DNA of 64,000 bases from Solea solea (lineage: Eukaryota; Chordata; Actinopteri; Pleuronectiformes; Soleidae), in NCBI RefSeq assembly GCF_958295425.1, contig NC_081149.1, positions 24,407,981 through 24,471,980 on the forward strand, in the 5' to 3' direction. Shown here piece by piece: positions 33,099-46,355 of this stretch. Both the position numbers and the translations under genes were made by a program. Position 1 is the stretch's first letter; each line of letters opens with the position of its first letter. The notes under the pieces were generated by a model that was given only the letters and a program-made list of their open reading frames with translations, was not told the DNA's origin and did no database searches.

Positions 33099-36000
33099 TC
33101 ACCCTTCACACTGATGCTGCGGAGGTCAGTGATCTTCATCAGTATTTTGGGGAACATGCAGGGTTTGTCCGGCCTCCTCCTCCTCACATACATCTATACA
33201 CACACACGGAGGAAAGTCTTTATTTATTTATTTATTCATATATATGTGTGTATACACATATGTATATATATATATATATATATACAGTATATATATATAT
33301 ACATATATATATATACACACATATATAAATACACATTTTTGATTATTTCATTTCCAGTCCGTGTAGTGGTGACTGCATTTTGAAAGAGAAGGCAGCGGCA
33401 AGGCTGCGTTTGGAGTGAGAAACTCCGAGAGGAAAACAGGTTTATTAACAATGCAGCTCAGAATCGTTAGAAATGTAGTTTTAACGATTTACTGTAAAAC
33501 AGTAACAGAATATAATCCATTTCATATTAGTGTTGTTCTCTAATGGCGGTATCTCAAAAACTAAATCTTTACTTTTAGCCTTAGGTTATTTAGTGTACAA
33601 TTATTAGCAGTATCGTACAACACTTTATCCAATCAGGATCCACAGCTGCTTCTCACTGCTCATGATACGGTGAGTTCCTGGGAGCGTCCGAGGTTCCTCC
33701 TCGGGAACGCCGCCCTGACATGCTGCTACGCTGTTTCCTGTTAAACCCTAACACCAAAGTCTTGGTCTGGATCTGGTAACAAAGGAACAATGTTGTACTG
33801 TAACAAACCTTGAGAGCTTCTAGCATCGGCTCCTGAAGAACATCCACCTTCTCTGGTTCCTCGAGATCCTGACGATCTGCAGGATTGCACAAAAAAACCT
33901 CATCAAATATTAAACTCATTACTGTATTTGACACTTTGTGACATACACACGCTGGGTAGAATAGAAGCAGACGTTTTTGAGAAGAGTTTTGTGAATTACT
34001 GCGTCTCGTATCAGTGAGTTATTGCGTGCAGTACCTCCACAGAGCAGGCAGATGGCGCTGAGCAGTCCCGTCTCTGCGTCGTCCATCTCCAGCGGGAGCA
34101 GCTGGTTGGCGAAGGAGAAAACGAGGTCCGTGAGCGGTCCGAACCCGGCGTTGTGCATCTGAGTGCGGTTCAGAGTGAGACCGTCGGAGAACGTCATGGT
34201 GTCCTGGTCCGGAGCGTAGCGAGTGCAGATCTTCAGAATCTGAGCAGAAACATGTTACGGACGAGGAAACGCCGCGACACCAGAGTCTCAGTTGGACGCG
34301 TGGACAGTGTTAAACTCACCAGTATGTCCAGACAGGCGGCTTTGAGCAGCGTGATCTGGTCGGCGATGGTGAGCGTCGTGAAGCCGGGCAGGTGTTTGGC
34401 GAACTCCACCGTCTTAATGATGCATTTGGTGGACAGTTCGCTGAACTTGTCCCAGAGGTTGACGTCCAGTGAGACGCGGTGCTCCGAGCTGTTGCTCTGT
34501 GGATGAGAGTGAGGCCATGATAAAGAACGGTACTGATGTCAGGGAGCAGCAGGGGATTGTGATTGTGAGTGTGAGTGTTCGTACCGTGGTGTATTTTCCC
34601 AGCTGACACATGGAGGGAAACGTGCCCTGATGCGCGCGGCAAACTTGTGCGATCATCTGCTCAGTGTCTGCCGACAGAACGTAGATCTCCACCTCCGCCT
34701 GCCTCTTCTCCTCCTTCTTCTTCTTTGTCCGGTCATTCCGCACCACTGAGGACGCAAGTGAAGACTTTTACGATCACAGACGACACACACGAGTACAAGG
34801 AGGTTGACATTCGCTGACAAAGCGTTGAGCTCAGTCTGGCTTCTGTGAAGTTTTTGAAAACCAAAAGCCTGAATTATCCGCGGCTGTCACACAGGACGGT
34901 TCTAATGAAAACACAAAGGATTTTTACTCAATATTGACTACAGTTGAAGATATTCCTGCTTTGTTTAGCCGGCTTTTCCAACGAGTCCAGCTTTAAACAG
35001 CAGAAACACTAAGTCGCTGCAGAATCCCTTTGATTTGACCGTGTGACTTTTAATGCCAGAGATGAAAATGACCAACTAAACATTTTATAGCACATTCAAC
35101 TCCTGCAACTGTTCCTGTTTTTTTACCAAGGCAGCAAAAGCTGAGAGCTACGCTAACATGCTAAAATGCTAACATGCTAACCTGTAACCTGTTCATTGCA
35201 ATAGTATATTCTCATAAAAGCTCTCGTGAGAGTGAGCACTTGGCACCATCTAGTGGACTGAGACGTCAAATGATTTTTCTTTTTATGCTAAAATACAAAA
35301 ACAGTTGAATGTTTATTAGTAACATCAGTTAAAAAAAAATATGATATGGTAGTTTTGTCGATTCATCGAGTACTTGCTGCTCCATAAATACCAAATAAAG
35401 GTCGATAACATTGTGATAAGTGTTCATCAAACCTAGAAATGAGGTTCTGAAATGATTCAGTTTGAATGATTTCTTTGTGACACGGAGCAAAGAAACCAGA
35501 AAATAATCACATTTACGTCGCTGAAAAACCAGGGAAACTCGTACAGAGTGAAGTAAAAGCAAATAAATGATATAATGTTATTGATAAAGACACAAGCACT
35601 GGCCTTCACTCAGCACCTAAACGACAGATGTTACTCTTCATGGTTACTGACATCGCTGCTCACATCATTTCTTCCATTTTATCCTTTAATCAGCACAGAA
35701 GTGGATTGGATTAGGAGTGAACGCAGCACTGAATACCCATGCTGGTGGATTTCAGAGGTGACTGTGTTACCCATCAATGACCACCAGATGGAGACGAACA
35801 CCAGGCTCATGAAACCAGTGAAGAAGGCCGAGTTTAACCTCAATCACTCATGGTGCCATGTTCATTTTTGACAGGACAACAACACGTGACGTTAAAAGTC
35901 TCCCGCAGCTGTTTCGGGAGCGAGAACGTCGTTGGCTGTACTCACACTCCTTGGACATGCCGACATCGAAGCACTTCTGCAGTCGACAGGACTGACAGCG

Positions 36001-36915
36001 GTTCCTCGTCACCTTGTTGATGACACAGACTTTATCTCGGTGGCAGGTGTACACCATGTTCTTCTGGATGCTCCTCCGGAAGAAGCCCTGACAGGACGGA
36101 AGAGGAGGAGGCAATGATGAGCTGCAGGGTAACGATGGATGGATATGTGTGTGTGTGTGTGTGTGTAGAATTAGAAAAGACAGAGCAAGGTCATGACCTC
36201 TCCACTGACACGAGAAGCAACGACTCGTGCTTTTTGTAATCATTATTTATTCAAGATTTCAAGCTTGTGTCTATTCTTGTACACGGATGACCCATTCACC
36301 TGAAATGAGTGCGACATGTCCTGGTCTTAAGTTTAGCACACACACACACACACACACACGCACGCACACACACACAACACACACACGCACACGCACACTG
36401 TATGTGTGTATGTGGCGGGGCCTACCTTGCAGCCCTCACAAGCGCTGACTCCGTAGTGGTATCCTGACGATTTGTCCTGACACACAAAGCAGGGCTTGTA
36501 GATGCGTGGTGGAGGTGGAGGTGAGGGGGGGCCGAGGACCAGCAGGTCCTCCCCTGAACTCGTGCTCTCGGTCTCTACAGCTGCAGGGAGCAGACACAGA
36601 GAAAACACAACCATTTGTATTTGGCAATAATGCGATTAAAGTGCATTTTTCTGCGTCTCTCGACCATTCGGCTCGAGTCGCACACACATTTGTGGAAAAT
36701 AAATGGGAGAAGAACAACAGCATGAACACTAACATTCAGTAAAATCATCATAATAAATACGTGGCTCCTTCTTCCTCTAACAAACTACAGGATTGTTTGA
36801 AACTGGAATGAATTGGAGGCAGAAACATGTGACTGCAGATTGATTTTATTGAATCATTTGCTGATTATGTGATTTTATATGGCACTCTGCATATTTAAGT
36901 AGTTTATACATATAC

Positions 36916-36969
<54 letters not shown>

Positions 36970-39900
36970 GTTTTAGTGGCTGTATCTGTGTACTGCTGCC
37001 TGTCTCAGCCAGGACAGAGCCTTTTAATGTCATTCATTTTAAGGGTTCCCAAATTCCCAAAGGAACAAACTTATATGCACCAGGTGACATACAGTATATA
37101 CTGTATGTTTCCAGGAAAAGACTCCAGATTGTTTTTAATTATTAGATAATATACAGAACATCAGGTCTGAAGGTCATTTGGTCAAAACAAAACAAAAAAA
37201 ACAAGGTCTTAGGATGGAACCCTGAGGTACTCCAGAAAGTTCTCTGCTTGTATAACTTTTGTATCCCAGCTGACTTTGAGGCAGGCTACACTGTAAACAT
37301 AGATCATCTTTTACACTTACATTTACAACAAGTCTAACAACGATGTTATAGTGAAATTAAAGGGCAGCTAAACCCCCTCCTCTTCCCAGCTGAGTGGGGA
37401 ACAGTGCAGGGGGCGTGGTCTGTTTTCTAGTGGTGGAGAGAGAACGGCAACGCAGCGTCAGCGTTTGAAAAAAAAAAAGGGGGGGAGGAGTCTGAGACAA
37501 CAAGCCTCGTACTGGTTGGACGATGGAAGAGGGGTGACAAAAAAAGTGTACCAGTGACGCACGAGTGGTCTAAGAAAAGCATAATCTGAATGCAGTAGCT
37601 GGTGTTTGACCAGAGAGGCAGCAGATACGCAGATTTTTATCAGCACAGACAAACGCACCGGCTAACGTCAGACCACAGCACGTTAGAATGAATGGGTGTA
37701 GTCACCTCCCACTTACAAGAGGTGTGACCAAAATCCACTCTGTACACCAATGATCCGTATGACACATGCAGAGAAAAAGAAACAAGTCAACAAATGTTGT
37801 AAATGTAGTTTTCTTGGAGCAACGAACATCTAGTTGTGGCGTGGAAGCAACAACTGCTTGACGTCGCTCGTCGTCACGTACAGTAACGCCCGCCCCTTAC
37901 GTGATTGGCTCACTTTTTCATTCATCCGTGCCAGATGTGTCTGCAGAGTGAAAATAAACTGCTGGCAGACTTGTCTTAGGTTCACCCAGGCTACAAATGT
38001 CAAGACTTTACACTAAACTAGTGTAGCTGCAACAACTAACCCATTAAGTGTGATTATTAAATGTGAGGGCTACTAATGTGGGGCAGTAAGCGCCGTTAAG
38101 CTAGAGGCCGACTGCCGTAAAAGAAGAAGAAAAAGAAGGAGAAGAAGAGGAAGAAGAGAACCAATGCCACGCCCTGTGTAGCTCACGTGACGTGTTTCTG
38201 GACGAAGCGTTTGAAAAATGATGGAGGAAACAAGTCGTCAAAAGTACGGCAGCACTTTACATGAACGCCTTCAAAAAACAGCATTACGCGCAAAATACGC
38301 GTGTTTTTATGATTAAAATAGGATTTCTGATTGTTTCTGCTTCTTAAATGTGAACATTTCCTTTGTTTCATAAAAATCATAAAAAGTGAATAATGTTTGG
38401 TTTGTGAACAAAAACAAGACATTTGAGAACCTCATTATTTCCAGGTTTGACAAACACTGAACGACATTTTTTAACGTTTATCGACCAAATGATGACTCGA
38501 TGAATCGATAAAGTAATCGACCGATTAATCGATTATCAAAATAATCGTTAGCTCCTCTCAACTTAGACAATTTTCACCTGGCTCAATAAACAACACTCCC
38601 ATATATGATACGTTGTAGAGTTGAGTGTTTTCAAGGTTTATTTACACTTTTAAGAAATCAATTTTCTTCACAGTATCTGAATGACAGAGGATTTAATGAC
38701 AACTGAATTAAAAACCAACGTTATTTGTTTGTTCTCAACAAACTGAACATTGCTTTCAAGTCTGAAATTCTTTCACTTGTCTGTATTAAAGTAAAGAACA
38801 GACAGTTTAGCAGTAGATCCTGTATCACTGAGTCAGTGCTGAAAAGTGTCTTTAAATCCTAATAATGCTCATTTTTTAAAGGTAAAAAGCTGTTCCGTTT
38901 ATTCTTTTATAGCCATTTACATTGTACGATACAAAGTACTCTCCTCTTACAATAAATCTTAAGCGGTCAAATAAATGTGTTAATAGTCGGGACCTTTTTT
39001 TAACAGCTGGCCGTCGGCCATCAGACGTGATTCAAGGTCAAAACAATCTTCAGTATAATTGTCTGTTTTATAAGCAGCAGATGCTGCGAGCGAGGACGTG
39101 TTTTCCCTCCCGAGAGCCAGCGACAGCTTTCTACTTCACTTACACCAGTTTGTTTACATTCAACGCAAATGCAGCTGCTAATGAAAGAGCTGTGAACGTT
39201 TGGAGCGGATTACGTAAACATCTGAAATATTACACCTGATATTATATTATATAATATTAACATGAGTTACTGACTACTACACAGTCAGAGGCTGAACACT
39301 GGTTGGTAACGAGCACCGCAGAGCGCCCGTGTGTCAGCATGACGACGGCGTGGCGTTGAGCTGCTGAATCAAAGTCAGCTTTGCACTTCAGTTACTTTCT
39401 GTAAAGTCTGTAAAACACTTGTTACGTTTACAGCTCGGTGGGAAAGAAAGAAGAAGGGGTCAAAACATTCAGTTATTCATTTTCTTGTCTCATGTTACAG
39501 CTTCCCTTGTACTGGCTGAGTTTTGTGAGGTCCTTTGCATCACGCTGTGGCTTCTTCTTGACACGTCTCCTGACACGTTTGAATATTCTTTGTGCAACAA
39601 CATAAATAAACTGAGAAAATGAAGAAAATTTGAGCTGAATGAGGCTTATCGGTGACTTCTGGCTCCGCCGGTCTCCCTGTGTGCGATCATGAAATGTATA
39701 AATGATGGTGACAACAAATTACACTGCTTAATGTGTTTTTAATGTCATTTACTCAGGCTGTGTAAGCCCTCGTACATCCCATCATCTCTTCTCTGTTTGT
39801 TTGCTCTATTCTCACGGAAACGCTGGCCAACGCTAGCAAACTCTGTCTGACCTCGTTTCAAACCTCTCTCTCACTCTCCGTCTCCCTCTCTCTCGCACAC

Positions 39901-41674
39901 CTCATACTTCCAAGAGTCTCTGAGTTTCTGTTTTCTTCGGTGTGTTTATGAATCTCTTCCCCCTCTCTCCCCCTCTCTCCCTCTCTCCCTCCCTGTACAA
40001 CATGTTCCTTCTTTGCTGTGGAGATGAGATGAGAGGCTTATCAGCAGAGAGGAATGTTAGTGACTCATCTTTAAACTTGTGGAATTGAAATGAAAAGACG
40101 CAGGCTTCTCATTGTGGCACGTCCAAAGAAATCACTAGGACTGTATGCACACGGTGGACAATATTCCCATTCACGTCAACTTGACAACCCCGACAACGGG
40201 AACTCACCACAATCACAATTATTGTGATTTGTCTTTGCAATAAAACAAAGAATCTCCACACGTAGTAATCTTCGTGGAGCACGAGCACGAGCTTAGCATC
40301 ATTCAAATGAGCCAATGAAATCCACTGTTTACTGGAGGAGAGACAGAGGAAGGAGAAGACACAATAATCAAATACCAAAGCTCCATGTCTGAGGCTGTGT
40401 GTTGTCAAACAGTTGCATTGATCAAAAGCAACAGGGAATGTTCGGCGTCACTGCGAGACCAAACACACGTCCTTCGAGGAAACGTGAAAAGCTGTACTGA
40501 CCTAATATTCATATTTATCATTAGAAATGCAAGACGATTAAGAGCAGTTTGCAGAAAGCAGTAAAGTGTCGTTTTAAATCTCTTTATGGAAGAAAACAAA
40601 CAAGCAAGATACTGTATATGTGACACAGCTTACTGTTACGTGTGCCGTTTGTACAACGCACGGACATCATATCTCTGCTGTGTCGTAATTGAAGACGCAC
40701 GTTGTCATAAGTCTATAATGTTATTGGAAGGATGTGGAGAAAACGCTGACACTGCTGTGTCACACACGTCCACTCCCTCATTTATTTATTCACCGCTCCC
40801 TGTATAATAAACACTGCAGTTTACAATGAACCCAATGACACGGGAATATTTTCTTCTTCACAATGCATCACCACTAACAGACTGTGACTGTAAACTCTAT
40901 ATAGTCTCGTGTGTCTCACATTATTTCATCAGTACGATGGCGGATCAGATCCTGGAAGAATGAAACTGTGAAATATAAACACTTGACTAAGCACAGAGTG
41001 TTGAATAAAAAGCAGAATCTGCATTTCAACTGAAACGTGTGGGCTGCACATTTCCTCTTTGTATGGAAGCAGAATATTTGTTACACTTGTGACGCGGGAG
41101 CATTATGTTTCAGAGACGGCTCGGTGTTATGGCTCGGCGGCCGTGCATCAGCACAAATGTGGTGATAACAGCTTAGTAGTTAAACTATCTATCTATCAGA
41201 CTTGATATCAGTGTCGGGAGACTCAACGTCCCGATGTCAATAGCAGACAAGAAAAAGAGGCCGTCTCTGCTAATGTGAACACCACTTATCCTCCTCTGGA
41301 CGTAACATGTAACATTTCTGCTTTGAAATGTCTAAAGACAAGATTTAGGCATATTGTTTAATTAAGTTATGGTACATCTCAGGTGCTGTCATGGACTAAT
41401 CCAAGAGTAATGTAAAGTAACTAGCCTGTACACGCTGTTATTTTAAAACTTCAATACAATGATAGAGTTCTACTGTATGGTCATTATAGCATCACTAATA
41501 CAGCAGAGCTAAATGTGGCCTCAGACTTTTGCACAGCGTTGTATATTCTGTTGAGTTGTGTACTTGTATTGTGTTGATTTTATGTGTTTTACCTTGGTTT
41601 AGCTAATTGTGTGATTTTAATTCATTCTGTTTGTGGTGTGTCCTTGAGTGACCTGAAAGGCGCTTTTAAATTAA

Positions 41675-41707
<33 letters not shown>

Positions 41708-43672
41708 AACATGTTTCCAACTCCAAATCTACAGAAATGTGTATATATCTAAGGTGATGGACGTTTAAGTGAATCTGTGGATGAGGTTTTGACCGTATCA
41801 GCTGTTTATCAACACAGAAGCGTTGTTTTGAGAGCAGTGAAACTCGATTTCTGATGGATACAAACAGCGTCGTCGTCTTCCTCTTCCTGCGATTAGAGAT
41901 TGTTTGGTCTATTCCTTTTGTCTTAACTTATTTAATTTATTTTCTTTCCTTAGTTGCCCTGGCTTTTCTGTAGCGGTGCTACAACGCCACCTACAGGCGC
42001 GGCACATGAACTTCAGTGTTTAAAAGACGCACTTTATAAAAATGACAAAGAAAAGGATTGTATAGGGAAAGTGATGTTGTGTTTCCATTTGCCTACGTGT
42101 GTTTTATTGTGCGTAATTGTCCCTAATGAATCATGACTACTCACTACTGCACCAACCATTACATCACCACAATGAAACTGTACGTGAATACGACACATGT
42201 GATGATTTACGTTGGCTTTGTTTGTGATCATAGATAATGTTGCAGTGAGACCAGAGGTCATGTGGTTCAGTGAAAGCCTTCTGTGAACATCTGTATCCTC
42301 TCACTCAGGAAAGACCATCACTGTCGTCACATACAGTTAAAGCTTTGTGTCATGTTTGTGTCTCGTTTTCTTGCAGAGAAATTAAAACAGACGACAGAAC
42401 TGTGAACTGTCAGGCAGACTATGATGTGCAACTTATAAACATGTTTTAATGTCATAATGGCATTATTGATCACAGCAGAATGTGCAGTCTGTCGTGGCTA
42501 CTAAATAAATGATGATTATGATGGAGGTGTACAGTGTTATTGTCCTGCGCTGGCCTGTAACATGAATAAAATCAAGTTGAAAGTAGTTTAGCAAACACCT
42601 CTCTTGGAAATGACGCATTAATCAATTCAATATTAGATATTAGTCTTTACAGATAAATGAGTTGCTATATTGTGATTTGGGTCACAATTAGGGATTAATG
42701 CCGCATTCAACAGCACAAATTTAATATGTCATGTTGAAAAACCGCCACCCAACAATGGCAGGAAGCTAACACTGCTAACATTGCTAACGTTAGCCAGTCG
42801 CAGCTGGGAGCCCAATACAGCGAGTACTCGACCAAACCAGCACAAAGGCAGTGGGTCAGTAAGTACAAGGCAGTGGAAATGATGGCTCATTTTCCACAGT
42901 GGACGACCGAGGGTTCCAGCGGGTGATAGAGAATCTTGAACCCTGCTACAATCTGCCAAGGCGGCGCGACTTTCCCTCCCTGCTTTGCACAAAGTCGTCA
43001 TGTTTACATATTTAGTCAGGACTTGTTTTTGATATTTTTGACAGATTTGAGTTTAAATGGAGTGGATTTGAGCTTAAGACCTGTTTAAACTGGCAGGTTT
43101 GATCAAGTAACTCTATCAGGATATTATTTTGATTTATGGTCATGATTGTAATTTATGATCCAAACGTTCTCACAGGAGTTTTGTGAGTTGAGGGAGAGAA
43201 ACTGTACTTTAATGTAGTTACACACTTGCTACACGTGGTAAAGGTGTCGCCCTGTAACCTTAAAGGAAAACATTCAAAAATTCAGCTTGCATGATTTTCA
43301 GTCTGTACAGAATTTTATAATCTCAGAAACTTTTTTCATTATCGGTAAATATCGGTTATCGGCCATAACAGCAATAATAATATCGTCATTGGCCAAAATG
43401 TTCATATCGGTGCATCCCTAGTCACAATTGGTTGTTAAAACAAAAGGTTTGAGAAACACTGTGTTAGATGATTGTTTTAGCTGACATTGCAAATTTAACT
43501 GCTGACATTTTGATCAAATAATGTGAACTATTAATCCACTATGAACAAATGAATTAGACATCAGAACCACATCAGGAGGTCGTCAATAATGGTGTAATGT
43601 GCATGTCTGGACAGTGTAGACTGAGAAGCATATTGTTTTATCAGCTTCCTCATGTAAGGCCTTAATAATAAT

Positions 43673-43705
<33 letters not shown>

Positions 43706-43966
43706 AATAGAATGTGGAGAAAATGTGAGAGAATTGGGATTATATTCAGACTTCAGATTGTATGACACCTGAGTCGGCCTTTGGCACAGACCGTGACCAA
43801 GTGGAATAAAGGTCAAGTGTGAATATGGCAGAAAACTATATTCCACGGTCATTCATTTCATCCGCGGAGTAAAAAAAATCAATAAAAAAAATCAATATTC
43901 AATTGAGGTTTTTAACCTTTAAAGTTTTATGACAGTTTAGCTCAAATCAATAGTGACATTGCTACC

Positions 43967-44002
<36 letters not shown>

Positions 44003-46265
44003 TAACCCACTCACAAACAACCAAATGCATATGGAGTTATGTGTTATGTTGTGTTATGAGAGCAAATCACATCAGCAGTGGTCAGCATCACGGTGTAGAA
44101 ATAGAGATTTTTATAAACACTGTCGAGTCCAACAAGTATCAGTTATTACAACAATGACTGTATTTACACGAGCCGACTTTTAAAGTACGCGAGTCTGACT
44201 AAAACTGTGATAAACTGAATTTCTCAAAAGTCAGACTGACACACACACACAGATAAAGTTTTTGGGAGTTGAATTATTTCTGCCTGTATCAGCTGTTATC
44301 AGATGTGTGCTCTCTGCATGAACCACAGTCCCCTCCTCTTCCAGCTTATCCTCAGAAATAATAAAGGAAACCAGCTCACAGATGAGTAAGACGACACAGA
44401 GAGAGAGCGACGCTCATCGTGCCAACACATAAGCTGCAAACTAGACCAGAAAACCTCGGAATACTAACAAGCTGAAAAGGGATCTATTGCCACCTAGTGT
44501 TTTGGAGGAGGACACACTTCATTCAGTAAAATCAATTCCCCTCTCGGGCTTGTAAACTGGGACAAGGGCAGGAGTCCAACTGCCTGCTCGCTCTCTCAGG
44601 TCAGCTGATCAAGCGGAGGCTCAGCTCTGATCTGCCTCTGCACATAAGACCTCGTCCTTGTCTGTTTGTAAATCCCTCCTTAAAACCCACCTTTTCTCTT
44701 TGGCCTTTGACACTTAATGAGACGTTGATTTATTTGATTTATTTGAATGGATTTTATTGTTTTTTATTGTATGGCTGCTATTTCTTCTTGTGTTTTTTAT
44801 GATTTTTAATTTATTTTAAGCTGTTTTATCTGATTTTGAACCTTTTTACTTACTATGTCTTTTATTTATTCTGTACAGCACTTTGGTCCACGGTGGTTTG
44901 TTTAAAGTGCTTAACAAATAAAGTTGGATTGGATTAGAACAGAGCAGCATATTGAAAGTAGCTCCATGGAAAAGTACCAAGTGTCTGGCTAAGCTAATAA
45001 ATACACATACTGTCACAGGAACTCTTAACAGGCCCAAACTAAAACACACATTTCATTTAAATTACATTACAATTTCCTTTTCTTTATCCAATCTCTTTTG
45101 TTTTGGTACATTTGGTCGTGCTAGACTTTCACAGCCCACAAGACAATTGTCAGTTCTGGCAGGTCTCGGCGAGCTAATGGCTAACACAACATGCAAAGAC
45201 TTTTGATTTAGAAGTTGGATTAATGAGCGAGAGCAAGTGCGTTTACATGCATGTTAAGTCCAATTTTAGTCGGACTAAGTCAATAATTCAGTTTTCTTAA
45301 TGTCACGTAAACACGTTAGTACAAATAAAACCGAGCTAGTCTTAGTCGGACTAACATACCTGGATAATGCGATTCATAGTCCGATTACTCCTGCATGTAT
45401 ACGTTTAGACGGACTGGAGTCAGACTTCTGCACATGACCAACATTTGCACCATCCATCTCACCATTTGCTGTTTATTGTGTGAAGTCAAAGATTAACAGG
45501 AAACAGGAAGCTTATGGAGCGATACAGCTCCACCTACGGAGGCGGAGTTGGACGTACGACTCTGCAAGTTGTTCGAAGGCCTGTTTTAACTGGATTAAAC
45601 TGTGCACGAGTGTTGTTTGCTGCAGTGGCGCTTCTAGAAGTAAAAAAGCTTGATAAACATTAGGGTCAATTTTCAGTTTTGCAAATACCACCAACGAGGT
45701 ATTTTCGTTTGTATGGACACCAAGTATCGCCATCACTACCACCCGACATCCGATGGCGCCTCATCAGAGAGAAGCAGTCCCAGCCGGTGAATCGTAGAGT
45801 TTACTTTGACATGTATTCAGTAATGTAGAATGACGGCTGAAGGATGCGATGGAAACTAAAATGGCCCCCTGGTAAAGGAGAGAGCTTCCCCACCCCTGTG
45901 TTAGATACAAACAGTGACATGCAACCATCCACCTCCTCCCCTTTTCTCACACTCACACTCAGGTCTAACTTGGTCAGTATACGCTCACATTCCCAGACAA
46001 ACTGTGAGTGTGAATGAATGGGTATGTGCGTCACTGTGTGTGTGTGTGTGTGTGTGCGTGCGTGTGTGGGTGTGTGTGCGTGCGTGTGTGTGTGTGTGTG
46101 CGTGCATCACAGACAGAAAGAGAGGTCATTCAGTGCAGAGAAGTGATGACTGGGCAGCTGACACAGGAAAGAAAGAGGCAGATAGAAGGAGAAATAAAAA
46201 AAGTGGGAGAGATGTAGGTCACTTCCCAATTGTCAGTGAGTCACTGCACTGGGTCTCTCTCTCTA

Positions 46266-46355
<90 letters not shown>

